A stretch of 17,838 bases of DNA from Ramicandelaber brevisporus (Eukaryota > Kickxellomycota > Ramicandelaberales > Ramicandelaberaceae), in assembly GCA_025201865.1 (NCBI GenBank), contig MU602692.1, positions 1 through 17,838 on the forward strand, in the 5' to 3' direction. The notes beneath the pieces were generated by a model that was not told where the DNA came from, ran no database searches, and worked only from the letters and a program-made list of their open reading frames with translations. This document shows, in pieces, positions 1-9,891 of the stretch (position 1 is its first letter; each line of letters opens with the position of its first letter). The position numbers were made by a program, and so were the translations under genes.

Positions 1-640
1 GCACCACGTGTGCTCTCGCTAGCTGGAACTCTGTAATATACAGTATCATATTGATGGCAGTCCAGCGGTAGCTGTTTATACACCGTTTAACCACAATATC
101 TCAAGGCATCCTTCGTAGATTGTGAGTTGAGACTTTTTCTTGCGTTCTCATCAGGACACCTAATGTGTCGCCGGCAGATTGAACAATCCTCATCCTTCAT
201 CTACATCATTGGAACATGCTTTGAGTTGTGTATATTTTGTCAGTGGTTTTTTTCTTTTGTTATCCACTGTACCCTTAGTCCCATTTTCTGACATGTTCCT
301 GACTGTAGTACACTCACCGTACTCAATATATCCTCTCTCATTCACAGCAATAGTACTTGCTAACGAGGCTTTTCTTGGCCATTTTCATCACCTTTCACGC
401 TCATCAGCCATATTTGTTTCATTTGTTCTCGACTATCATCGATCGCCTTATCTGCCGTCTCGGTCGTTACACTTCCACTTTGGTCTTGCGTTAATTGGAT
501 TATACCCCACAATTTCTTCTCTCCGATCGAGATCCGAGTTCAGGAACATTTCCCACGCCATCCAATTGCGTTCATTTTGTGTTACGATCTCTGGATGCAT
601 CAGCAGAACCACGCGACTTTTTTTGGCCCTAAAAAAGTGC

Positions 641-671
641 AGCAAGCCAGCCAGCAAGCCAGCAAGCCAGC
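641..671. repeat. AGCAAGCC/AGCC short tandem repeat in leader
   Basis: A 31-bp tract of alternating AGCAAGCC and AGCC units lies about 230 bp before the peptidase start codon. It is a simple-sequence repeat in non-coding DNA, and similar CAAGC/GCTTG tetranucleotide tracts occur elsewhere in the window (3788-3811). Confidence 0.7.
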
Positions 672-712
672 TCTTGTATTCTTGCCGCCTTCGCCTCCTT
701 ATCCTTTCCAGT

Positions 713-718
713 TATATA
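713..718 (+). promoter_or_regulatory. possible TATA element
   Basis: TATATA sits 180 bp upstream of the peptidase start codon, within GTTATATATT. The distance suits a TATA box with a leader of roughly 100-150 nt. Only the motif supports it, and AT-rich hexamers occur by chance. Confidence 0.25.
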
Positions 719-897
719 TTGTTCACTGAAACACCTGCCAGCAACGCGCGCACACTCTTCGCCAGTATTCTTTATCCTCATCTAACACACTTACACACAA
801 ACGCACACGAAACACGCGTTTCCTTCCTCTTCTGCCCTAATCACAACTACCAACTCCCTTCCACAACCCGCCAACTCCTTCCACCGAGCTTAAAGAC

Positions 898-3012
898 ATG
901 GTGCGCGCTACCGCTGCTCCCCTTCCTCGCTTCGACTTTTCTCCAGCCGAGATTGCGTCGATTACCGACCAGCTCATCGCCGAGACCGTGGACACCTACA
1001 ACCAGGTTGGCTCTATCAGCCATGCCGATGCCACTTTTGAGAGCGCCGTGTTGCCACTTGGCATGCTGAGCGGCCGTCACTCCGAGCTTGCCTCTGCCTG
1101 CACCTTCCTGCGCAACGTCAGCATGGATAAGGCTGTTCGCGATGCCAGCACCGCATCGGAGATGAAGATTGAGGACGCGCTTATCGAGCTTGGCATGCGC
1201 GAAGACGTGTACAAGGTTACGTCTGCTGTTGCCCACAAACTGGCTGCCAGCCCAGCTGAAGCAAACAAGCTCAGCGTCGAGGACAAGCGCCTGCTAGAGA
1301 AGATTAACCTGGGCTTCAAGCGCAACGGTCTGGATTTGCCAGAAGAGAAGCGTCAAGAGCTCAAGACTATCCAGAAGCGCCTGTCCGAGCTGAGCATCCA
1401 GTACTCGAACGCCTTGGCTGAGGTGGACATCAAGCTGCTGTTCACCAAGGACGAGCTCGAGGGTATGCCAGAATCGTTCCTGGAGGGCTTGGAGACTGCC
1501 ACTGCTGAAGATGGCTCTACCAAGTTTGTGGTTACCACCAAGTATCCACACCTGTTCCCAATCCTGAAGTCAGCACGCCGTGAAGAGACTCGCAAGACTC
1601 TGCTGACTGCCAACGACACCAAATGCCCCGAGAACTCTGCACTGCTGGCCGAGGCTGTTGAGCTGCGCCGCAAGCATGCCAACATTCTGGGCTACGCTCA
1701 CCACGCCGCCTACAAGCTCGAAGAGAAGATGGCCAAGGATTCTGACCGCGTCAAGGAGTTTTTGCGTGATCTGCACCAGAAGCTTGTTGGCCTGGGCAAG
1801 AAGGAAATTGAGGCTCTTGCGCAGCTCAAGAACAGCGAACTTGCCGAGCGTGGATTGAAGTCAGATGGCAAGATCAACTCGTGGGATTTCCGCTACTACA
1901 TCAACGAGCTGACCAAGCGTGATTATGCCGTGGATGAGCACAAGATCAAGGAGTACTACACGATGGAGAATGTCACCAACGGCATGCTCGACATTTACCA
2001 GACTGTTCTTGGTCTGCGCTTTGTCGAGGTTTCCAAGCCAAACACGTGGCACCAGGATGTGCGTCTCTTTGAGGTCTGGGACAACAGCTCCAAGGATGCC
2101 GGCGTTGTTGGTGCTGGCGGTGGATTCATCGGCCACTTCTACCTGGATCTGCATCCACGCGACAACAAGTACAACCACGCCGCAGTCTTCCCGCTGCGCA
2201 CTGGTGTTGATCTCCCAGACTCTCCAACTGGCGATGGTCTCCAGTATCCTGTGGCCGCCATGGTTGCCAACTTCACCAAGCCCACTGCCTCCTCTCCATC
2301 GCTGCTCGACCACTCCGAGATTGTGACCTATTTCCACGAACTCGGTCACGTCATGCACCACCTGTGCTCTCGCACCAAGTACGGCCGCTTCCACGGCTTC
2401 GGTGTCCAGGACGATTTCGTTGAGGCTCCATCTCAGATGCTCGAGAACTGGTGCTGGGACCCAGTCATTCTCACCAAGCTCTCAGGCCACTTCCAGCGTC
2501 CAAACGAGAAGATTCCACGCGAGCTGGTTGATGCCCTGGTCCGCACCAAGAATGTCTGTGCAGGTCTCTTGAACCTGCGTCAGTTGCACTTCGGCATCTT
2601 CGACATGACTGTCCATCTCGTCACTTGCAACAAGTGCCACGCACCAGACGACGACCTGTTCCCAGTCACCAACCCGCTCGGTGACCTTGACACCCTGTGG
2701 TCCAACTTGCGCTACAGCGTGGCCCTGGTCCCAGATGTCGAGAAAGCCAAGGGTGCTGCCGGCTTTGGCCACATTATGGGCGGCTACGATGTTGGCTACT
2801 ATGGATATCTGTGGTCACAGGTATTCAGCGCTGACATGTTCTACGCACGCTTCAAGGCTGATGTGATGAACAAGGAGAGCGGTCTGGACTATCGTCGCTA
2901 CATCTTGCAGCCAGGTGGTGGCAAAGATGCGAACGAACTGCTCGTGGATTTCTTGGGTCGCGAACCAACCTCGGATGCATTCTTGGACTCCATTGGTCTG
3001 ACTCAGGCTTAA
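898..3012 (+). CDS. PRD1: M3A oligopeptidase, saccharolysin/thimet oligopeptidase type
   Basis: This encodes a 704-residue zinc metallopeptidase that cleaves short peptides in the cytosol, downstream of the proteasome and vacuole. Yeast Prd1 is about 710 residues, so the length is complete. The catalytic HELGH has zinc ligands His480 and His484 and the general base Glu481. The third zinc ligand is Glu509, in the FVEAPSQMLENW block, exactly 25 residues after the second His as in thimet oligopeptidase. The substrate-binding loop HIMGGYDVGYYGYLW keeps His625, Tyr630, Tyr634 and Tyr637, equivalent to His600, Tyr605, Tyr609 and Tyr612 of the human enzyme. The N-terminal two thirds is the helical channel-forming lobe. 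There is no obvious signal peptide or mitochondrial presequence. The ATG at 898 is in a good context. The gene is intron-free and uses CGC/CTG/AAG-type codons, suggesting high expression. The saccharolysin call is firm; the exact orthologue symbol is less so. Confidence 0.95.
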   Translation: MVRATAAPLPRFDFSPAEIASITDQLIAETVDTYNQVGSISHADATFESAVLPLGMLSGRHSELASACTFLRNVSMDKAVRDASTASEMKIEDALIELGMREDVYKVTSAVAHKLAASPAEANKLSVEDKRLLEKINLGFKRNGLDLPEEKRQELKTIQKRLSELSIQYSNALAEVDIKLLFTKDELEGMPESFLEGLETATAEDGSTKFVVTTKYPHLFPILKSARREETRKTLLTANDTKCPENSALLAEAVELRRKHANILGYAHHAAYKLEEKMAKDSDRVKEFLRDLHQKLVGLGKKEIEALAQLKNSELAERGLKSDGKINSWDFRYYINELTKRDYAVDEHKIKEYYTMENVTNGMLDIYQTVLGLRFVEVSKPNTWHQDVRLFEVWDNSSKDAGVVGAGGGFIGHFYLDLHPRDNKYNHAAVFPLRTGVDLPDSPTGDGLQYPVAAMVANFTKPTASSPSLLDHSEIVTYFHELGHVMHHLCSRTKYGRFHGFGVQDDFVEAPSQMLENWCWDPVILTKLSGHFQRPNEKIPRELVDALVRTKNVCAGLLNLRQLHFGIFDMTVHLVTCNKCHAPDDDLFPVTNPLGDLDTLWSNLRYSVALVPDVEKAKGAAGFGHIMGGYDVGYYGYLWSQVFSADMFYARFKADVMNKESGLDYRRYILQPGGGKDANELLVDFLGREPTSDAFLDSIGLTQA

Positions 3013-3064
3013 ACATACTCTTGTTGTTGTAATAGTTTCTTTATAGTTATCCTATTTTGTTTTA

Positions 3065-3078
3065 AATAAAGTAATAAA
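3065..3078 (+). terminator. polyadenylation signals of the M3 peptidase gene
   Basis: Two AATAAA hexamers (3065-3070 and 3073-3078) lie 53-66 nt after the stop codon and are followed by an A-run. They are placed as a normal 3' end signal for the upstream gene. Confidence 0.65.
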
Positions 3079-3694
3079 GCAAAAAATTACGATTCATCTT
3101 CAGCGATTAAGGTATACTCAGTTGAGAGTGATAGTCTACTTGCAATGTTGGATATGTCAATAGTCCAGATGCAACTCATTCCGCAGTTCTCCCAGTAACT
3201 CGCCAAGACCAGCTTCTTCTTCCAAAACAACAAGACGGACTCTTCCGTTCGCTTCGGCACTGTGTGCTCCGCAGTCAGCAAGACCCTCATACATGCTTCC
3301 ATCGTGGCTTGAGGGTGATGCTGCGGATGCGAGGCATGGACATAGCTGCGGGTGGGGTGTTATTGCTGTTGTCGTTGGTGCTGTTGTTGCTGCCGTTAGT
3401 CAGATACAAAAGCGGGGCTGATTTTCGATTCGCAAAGGGTTTGCAAACTTGCCTCTGCTTTCGAACGTTTTGTATCAAACTTTTTTTCTTGAAAGTTGCG
3501 TCAAGAAGTGAGAAAATCAGCGCAACCTTCTACGCCGTTTGCTGAGTGTTTTTTCTGTTTACTTTCCAGTTTACTTGGGTTAGCAGAGTTACGCTCAACT
3601 GGCTGTTCATCGTTGTCATCTTTCTCACCTACCCCCGCTCACTCACTCGCTCACAACAGGCTATTGCATCAAACAGTAGCTCTCGATCGAGTTT

Positions 3695-3709
3695 TGTGTG
3701 TGTGTGTGT
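3695..3709. repeat. GT dinucleotide microsatellite
   Basis: An uninterrupted GT tract of seven units lies within the T-rich leader region of RPB1. It is simple sequence with no evidence of function. Confidence 0.8.
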
Positions 3710-3787
3710 TTTTCTTTTGTCGTTGTTGATCGTTGTTGCGAAATTATTTTTGTTGGGTTATTTTTTCGCTTCTCTTTTGCTGTTGAT

Positions 3788-3811
3788 TTGCTTGCTTGCT
3801 TGCTTGCCTGC
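3788..3811. repeat. TTGC tetranucleotide microsatellite
   Basis: This is a run of GCTT/TTGC tetranucleotides, with the last unit varied to CCTG. It lies about 170 bp upstream of the RPB1 start codon, in non-coding DNA. Confidence 0.8.
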
Positions 3812-3880
3812 TTCTCTTCCGCTGTCTTTCTGTTTTTCTTTGTTGTTGTTTTGAATCGCACTTGCACTCGCATACAGTGT

Positions 3881-3935
3881 CAGCAGTAACAACAGCAGTA
3901 ACAACAGCAACAGCAGCAACAGTAGCAACAGCAGT
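3881..3935. repeat. CAG/CAA/ACA trinucleotide tract in RPB1 leader
   Basis: An impure tract of CAG, CAA and AAC trinucleotides ends about 40 bp before the RPB1 ATG. The same trinucleotide family recurs inside coding sequence at 6881-6907 (polyGln), 9920-9960 (Thr/Ala) and around 10388-10410 (polyGln), so the motif is not tied to one reading frame. Confidence 0.75.
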
Positions 3936-3976
3936 GGCAACTGGTTCATTCATAAACAAAAGAAGAGTAAATAAAG

Positions 3977-6900
3977 ATGAATACGATTCCAGGAGCGTTG
4001 TCGTCGTGCGCTGAGCGCGGGATTGACTATGTCCAATTTAGTGTGATGAGTCCAGATGACATTAAAGCCATGTCGGTTATAAAGATTGACTTCCCTGAAC
4101 TCAAAGATGAGACTACTGGACGTCCAAAGGCTGGTGGATTGCTTGATCAGCACATGGGCACAATTGATCGTAACTTTACATGTGCAACTTGTGGAGAGAA
4201 CAGCAGTGACTGTCCAGGTCATTTTGGACACATTGAGCTGGCACGTCCAGTGTATCACATTGGTTTTATTGGAAAAGTCAAGAAGATTTTGGAGTGTGTT
4301 TGCCATGAATGCTCAAAAGTGCTGTTGGATACGAGTCACACTGAGTTTGCAGCTGCCCTGCGCATCAAGGATCCAGCAGCTCGATTCCAGCGAATGTACT
4401 CTGTATTGGCCAAGGTGTCAGTGTGTGAGCAAAGCAGTCAGGATGAAGATGCCAATACTAACATTAATAAACGCCGAGGAAACAGTGAAGAAGATGATGA
4501 TGACTTTGGCAATTTATTGGCTAATGGAGTGATTGGCGGTGACAATTCAGATCAGCTGAACAAAGGAGGACTGGTCAATAAAGGACATGGCGGATGTGGA
4601 GCTCGTCAGCGTCAATATAACAAGGTGGCATTGGATATATTCAGCAGTGAACGAGCCACCGGAGGTAAGAAGGATCCGGGCAGCAAGCGTAAATTAGCAG
4701 CTCGCGATGCATTGCATATTCTGAAAAAGATTAGTGACGAAGATTCATTGGCGCTAGGATTGGATGCACGCTGGGTTAGACCAGAGTGGTTAATTGTTCA
4801 GGCTCTGGCAGTTCCTCCAATGGCAGTCAGACCCAGTGTGTCTATGGATGCAGTGCGTACCAATGAAGATGATTTGACACATAAATTAAGTGACATATTG
4901 AAGGCTAATGTACAGATGAAGAGAGCAGAAAATGAGTCACAGCCATATCATTTACTGGAAAAGTATGAGCAACTGCTGCAGTATCACATTGCAACGTATA
5001 TGAATAATGACATGTCAGGATTGCCCAAGGCCATGCAGAAGGGCGGAAGACCCATTAAAAGTATTAGAAGCAGAATCAAGGGCAAAGAAGGCAGAATTAG
5101 AGGCAATCTGATGGGTAAGCGAGTGGATTTCTCAGCTCGCAGTGTAATTACAGGTGACTCTAATTTGTCAGTGGATGAAGTTGGAGTTCCACGCAGTATT
5201 GCTAGAAACTTGACATTTACAGAAACAGTAACTCCATTCAACATTGATAGACTGCAGGAAACTGTCAACAATGGACCAAACAGCTATCCAGGAGCCAGAT
5301 ATGTGGTCAAAGATGATGGAAGCAGAATTGATTTGGGATTCAGAAGAGGCGGCGGAGATGTTCCACTGAGATATGGATATCAGGTGCAGCGCCACTTAAT
5401 TGATGGAGACTTGGTTATCTTCAACCGACAGCCTTCTTTGCACAAAATGTCAATGATGGGCCATAGAGTTCGCGTTATGCCTTATTCCACATTTAGATTG
5501 AATCTGTCTGTCACTAAACCATACAATGCTGATTTCGATGGTGATGAAATGAATTTGCATGTTCCTCAAACTGAATCCACGCGTTCTGAAATTAGAAACA
5601 TTTGCATGGTTCCACTTCAGATCATCTCACCTAAGGACCACCAGCCTGTTATGGGCATTGTGCAGGACACTCTCTGCGCAGCCAATATTATGACACGCAG
5701 AGATACATTTGTTACTAGAGAATTTATGATGAATTTGTGTCTATGGGTTCCTAACTGGGATGGAGTGCTGCCTCCTCCAACTATATTAAAGCCACAGATG
5801 CTCTGGACTGGCAAACAAGTGTTGAGCATGGTTATTCCAAAGGGAATCAATTGTTATCGCAAGTGGAGTGGCATTCCCGAAGGTGAAAAGGAGGGCCATC
5901 CAATCAGTCCATCTGATTCAGCTGTAGTGATTGAAGATGGAACGCTGCTGAGTGGCATAGTATGTAAGTCAACAGTAGGCACATCCAAGGGATCGTTGGT
6001 TCACATTGTATTCAACGAGTTGGGAGCAGAGCGTGCAAAGATGCTGCTGAATGGAGTCCAAACTGTGACTAATAACTGGTTCCTTAGACATGGCTTTAGT
6101 GTGGGAATTGGAGATGCAGTGGTTAGCAGTAACACGCTGATTGATATCACATCAGCCATGCAGGAAGCTAAGCGAAGAGTGGATGGAATCATTGAGTCAG
6201 CTCATCAGGGCAAGCTGGATCCACTGCCTGGAATGACAATTAGACGCTCGTTTGAAGAAAAGGTTAACAATGTGTTGAATAAAGCCAGAAACGATGTTGG
6301 TTCGATTGCTGAAAAGAATTTGAAGAAAGACAACAACATTCTGTTTATGTCAGTTAGTGGTTCAAAGGGAAGTAATCTTAACATTGCCCAGATTGCAGCA
6401 TGTGTCGGTCAGCAGAACGTGGAAGGTAAAAGAGTCCGATCCGGATTCAAGGATAGAACACTGCCACATTACGCGAGAGATGATCACACTCCAGAGACAC
6501 GTGGGTTTGTGGAGAACTCATATTTGAGAGGATTGACTCCAACTGAATTCTTCTTCCACACAATGTCTGGTAGAGAAGGTTTGATCGATACAGCTGTCAA
6601 GACTGCAGAAACTGGTTACATTCAGCGCAGATTGGTTAAGGCTCTTGAAGATCTCAAAGTGCACTATGATGGAACAGTTAGAAACTCAACAGGCGAAGTC
6701 ATTCAGTATGTTTATGGTGAAGATGGAATTGATTCTTGCCATTTGGAGATTCAAAAGATTGATTCAATGCTGCTATCAGACACTAAGTTTAAGCAAACTT
6801 TCTATATTGATGTAATGGACACAGCCTCGCATTTAACTTCAAACATTCAATCAGATGCTGGCACTGGTGGTGGTGATATGCAGCAGCAGCAGCAACAGCA

Positions 6901-9620
6901 GCAACAGTCTCAGATTAATACAAACAGACGAATGTTTGTGGGAAGTGGATTGAGACCTGGCACATTGACATTTGATGTGCTGAGAGAAGTTGAAGGATCA
7001 GTCACAACTCAAGCAAAGCTGGACTTGGAATACAATCAGTTGTTAGAGGACAGACGAATTCTGCGCAGTCAGCAGCCGCATGAGAACCTGTTGAGTCCGC
7101 CTCTGCCTGTCAACATTCGCAGATTAATTGCAAATGCCAAGCGCATCTTCCACATCACTTCAAAGACTCAGTCAGATTTGCACCCAGCCACAATTATTGA
7201 TGAAGTTAACCAGTTGCATAAATTGCTGAAGAGTGTGATGGTTACAGATGCAATTAGTGAAGAAGTGCACAGAAATGCCACGTTGATGTTTATGGCTCAC
7301 GTTAGATCACTGCTGGCTACTAGAAGAGTGCTGGAAGAGTTCCGTCTCAATAAACAGGCCTTTGCATGGTTAATTGGTGAAATTGCAACCAGATACAACC
7401 AGTCTATCGTTAGTCCGGGTGAAATGGTTGGCTGCTTGGCTGCACAGTCCATTGGTGAGCCGACCACTCAGATGACGCTCAATACTTTCCATTTTGCAGG
7501 TATTTCATCAAAGAACGTGACACTGGGTGTTCCTCGCTTGAATGAAATTATCAACGTATCCAATGCACTGAAAACACCAACAATGAAGATTTACTTAGCC
7601 GCAGAATACTCGCGCAACATGCAGCTGGCCAAATCAGTTCAGTCAACAATTGAACATGCAACACTAAAGCATGTAACTGAGGCTGTGGAAATCTGGTACG
7701 ATCCATCCATTCGTGACACTAATATCGAGGAGGATCAGGACTTTGTGCGTGCTTACTGGGAAATGCCAGATGACGAAACGCTGGATCCTGCTTCATTGTC
7801 TCCATGGGTGTTGCGTTTAGTTTTGCGCAGAGCTTCAATGTTGGATAAAGGACTTACAATGGCTGAGGTCACCTCAAAGATTGCAGAGTTGATGGGCAAT
7901 GACGTCCTGGGTATCTGCTCTGATGACAACGCTGCTGAGTTGGTTATCCAGCTGCGCCAGAAATTGTCTCCTGATGATGATAAGGCGATGCAGAGCGGTG
8001 AAGATGAGACTAGAGACTTTGAGCACTTTGATTTGCTGCACAAGATCACTGCCCATTTGTTTGCTGAGGTTAACTTGCGTGGCGTAGCTGGTATCAAGCG
8101 TGTCTATATTGATGAAGATAAATCCGACATCATCTCTCCTGAAACCACTGAATACTACAACCACAAGGAGCGTATCCTCACCACTGATGGAAACAACTTG
8201 CGTGCAGTGTTGGCCCAGGAACACGTTGACATCACTCGCACAGTATGCAATGACCCAGTTGAGATCCTGCGTGTGTTGGGAATTGAGGCTGCACGTGAGT
8301 CCCTCTTGCGTGAAATTCGCCAGCTGTTCCAGTTCTATTCTTCCTACATCAACTATCGCCATCTATCTCTGCTGGTTGATACAATGACTGCAAAGGGCCG
8401 TCTCATGGCAATTTCCCGCCACGGAATCAGCAAATCCACTGCTGGCCCACTCTCTCGTGCCTCATTCGAAGAAACTGTCGAACTGCTGATTGACGCTGCG
8501 TCCGCTGGCTTGGTCGACCGCTGTGCTGGTGTGTCTGATAACATCATGCTGGGCCAGCTCCCGTCAATGGGCACAATGGCATTCAACGTGGCTATGGATA
8601 CTGAGATGCTGAAGGATGTGGTTGTTGATCCTCTTCAGTCCGCCGTGGCTGCCTCTGGCCGTCGTGTTCCAGGTGTTTCTGGTGATGACATTGCCGTAAA
8701 TGGAGGCGACATGTCCCCGTCCAGCATGACTCCTTATTCATTGGCCTCACCTGGCTTTGACTTGAAGGGAATGGCCACTCCATCCGGCGCTGGCAACATC
8801 ATGTTCTCTCCAATCGCCGATGCTGGCGGTGCCTCTCCGGCTGGTCATCTCATGATGGGAGCAATGAGTCCATGGAGCAGCTCATATGGTTCAGCCGCTG
8901 GTGCCGCTGGCGACAGTCCTCGCTACTCTCCAGCCTCCCCCGGCTACTCCCCGACCTCTCCAATGGGTGTCTTTGGCCAGAGTCCAGGCTACAATGCCAC
9001 CTCCCCGACGTACTCACCAACCAGTCCAACCTACTCCCCAACCTCGCCCACATACTCGCCCACGTCTCCGGCATACTCGCCGACGTCGCCATCATACTCA
9101 CCCACCAGTCCGTCCTACTCCCCAACGTCCCCCCGCTATGGTGGTGCTGGCGGTGCAACCGGCGCGTACTCGCCAACCTCACCCACGTATTCGCCCACTA
9201 GCCCCAGCTACTCGCCCACATCACCAACTTACTCTCCAACCTCGCCCACCTATTCTCCAACATCCCCGACTTATTCCCCTACAAGCCCGACGTACTCACC
9301 AACCAGTCCCACATATTCTCCTACAAGTCCTACATACTCGCCCACGTCACCCACTTACTCTCCCACGAGCCCCACAAACCAGTCCCACATATTCTCCTAC
9401 AAGTCCTACATACTCGCCCACGTCACCCACTTACTCTCCCACGAGCCCCACATACTCGCCGACTAGCCCAACGTACTCCCCGACGTCGCCGTCGTACTCA
9501 CCAACTAGTCCCAGCTACTCGCCAACAAGCCCAAGCTACTCTCCAACGTCCCCGAGCTACTCGCCGACCAGTCCAAGTTACTCGCCAACTAGCCCGGCCT
9601 ATCAACCACGCAATCCTTAA
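3977..9620 (+). CDS. RPB1: RNA polymerase II largest subunit RPB1; frame broken in the CTD by a 76-bp duplication
   Basis: This is the catalytic subunit of nuclear RNA polymerase II. The start ATG (AAAGATGA context) gives an N-terminus that aligns with fungal Rpb1. Visible landmarks are the clamp zinc site (CxxC then CPGHFGH), a second Cys cluster ending at GHGGCG after an acidic insertion, the metal-A loop NADFDGDE with Asp519, Asp521 and Asp523, a bridge helix ending at [17 protein letters not shown], and the trigger loop TLNTFHFAG with His1172. A nine-Gln insertion begins at residue 969. The CTD starts at 8924 and contains 19 heptads before the frame shifts at 9377. As written, translation ends at 9466 after a 29-residue non-heptad tail. 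The correct frame resumes from 9453 with seven more heptads and ends YQPRNP, stop 9618-9620. Removing one 76-bp copy joins both parts into about 26 heptads, close to the yeast count. I give the span to the second stop because the duplication looks recent or artefactual. Confidence 0.93.
6881..6907 (+). repeat. CAG/CAA tract encoding nine Gln in RPB1
   Basis: Nine consecutive CAG/CAA codons (residues 969-977) follow a Gly-rich stretch. The insertion lies after the bridge-helix region, where yeast and human Rpb1 have variable sequence. It is a coding microsatellite. Confidence 0.85.
8924..9617 (+). repeat. CTD heptad array of RPB1
   Basis: The array has heptads of consensus YSPTSPT/S. Nine, some degenerate ([14 protein letters not shown], an interruption GVFGQSPG), precede a Gly/Ala-rich break at about 9138-9167. 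Ten perfect or near-perfect heptads follow up to 9376. After the 76-bp duplication, seven more run from 9453, ending in YQPRNP. Neighbouring heptads use different synonymous codons, so ordinary heptads are not identical at DNA level. The CTD recruits capping, splicing, chromatin and 3'-end factors through Ser2/Ser5 phosphorylation; Thr is the commonest residue at position 7 here. Confidence 0.9.
9301..9452 (+). repeat. perfect 76-bp tandem duplication in the CTD
   Basis: Bases 9301-9376 and 9377-9452 are identical over all 76 positions; identity stops at once on both sides. The unit is 3x25+1, so the second copy shifts the frame by one base and leads to the stop at 9464-9466. Deleting one copy restores an uninterrupted heptad frame to 9620. 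Neither copy edge forms AG|GT, so exact removal as a GT-AG intron is not possible. Confidence 0.95.
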
Positions 9621-9624
9621 TAAA
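9619..9624 (+). terminator. polyadenylation signal overlapping the RPB1 stop
   Basis: AATAAA overlaps the TAA at 9618-9620 and is followed by an A-run. It may serve as the RPB1 3' end signal. It supports 9620 rather than 9466 as the true gene end, though a hexamer this close to a stop may be chance. Confidence 0.4.
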
Positions 9625-9891
9625 AAAAAGAACAAACCATCCTTTTATAATATCATTGTTTAGTTTTAATTATTGCATGTGTGTTTGATTGAAGACGAAT
9701 GCGCTTATTGCTGCGATACAACGTGGATGAGTAGAAGTCGATTTGTCGATTTATTCGCATTTCGGTTTGTATTGTTTACTCTCACGAAAGGAGGTGACTT
9801 GTTTACTCTTCTGATCTCAACTACTCGACTGCAATAACAGAGCAGAACAGAACAGAGCAGAACAGCTGATTTACCCAGTGGCCAGCCAGCC

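Larger units (their letters stand above)
1..897. other. 5' flank and leader of the M3 peptidase gene
   Basis: No gene is supported here. The plus strand is rich in C and T with few stop codons, which leaves a long open frame from an ATG at 293 that runs into the peptidase gene in another frame. It looks like compositional chance: it has low-complexity Ser/Leu/Pro-rich content and no recognisable motif. A CACGTG palindrome lies at 5-10 and a TATATA at 713-718. The ATG at 898 follows a purine-rich context (AAAGACATGG). Confidence 0.5.
3013..3976. other. intergenic region: 3' UTR of peptidase gene and leader of RPB1
   Basis: No coding sequence is supported on either strand. Open frames are short and lack recognisable motifs. 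The right half is T-rich on the plus strand and dense in microsatellites: a GT tract, a TTGC tract and a CAG/CAA/ACA tract just before the RPB1 start codon. This is the likely promoter and leader of RPB1, but no core promoter motif stands out. Confidence 0.6.

Noticed and set aside
293-1069. A 258-codon ATG open frame overlapping the M3 peptidase start
   Set aside because: It is Ser/Leu/Pro-rich, has no motif, and overlaps 172 bp of a certain gene in another frame. C/T-rich DNA with few stops explains it.
3087-3302. Minus-strand 71-codon frame downstream of the peptidase
   Set aside because: Short, no motif, and it lies in the 3' UTR/intergenic region.
9301-9452. 76-bp intron removing one copy
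   Set aside because: Exact unit removal by GT-AG splicing needs AGGT in the unit, and none exists. Other GT-AG pairs of suitable length are short and have no branch-point context.
8886-9620. A separate Pro/Arg/His-rich gene overlapping the RPB1 CTD
   Set aside because: Before 9377 this is the shifted reading of the CTD; after 9453 it is the true CTD frame. It is one gene with a duplication, not two.
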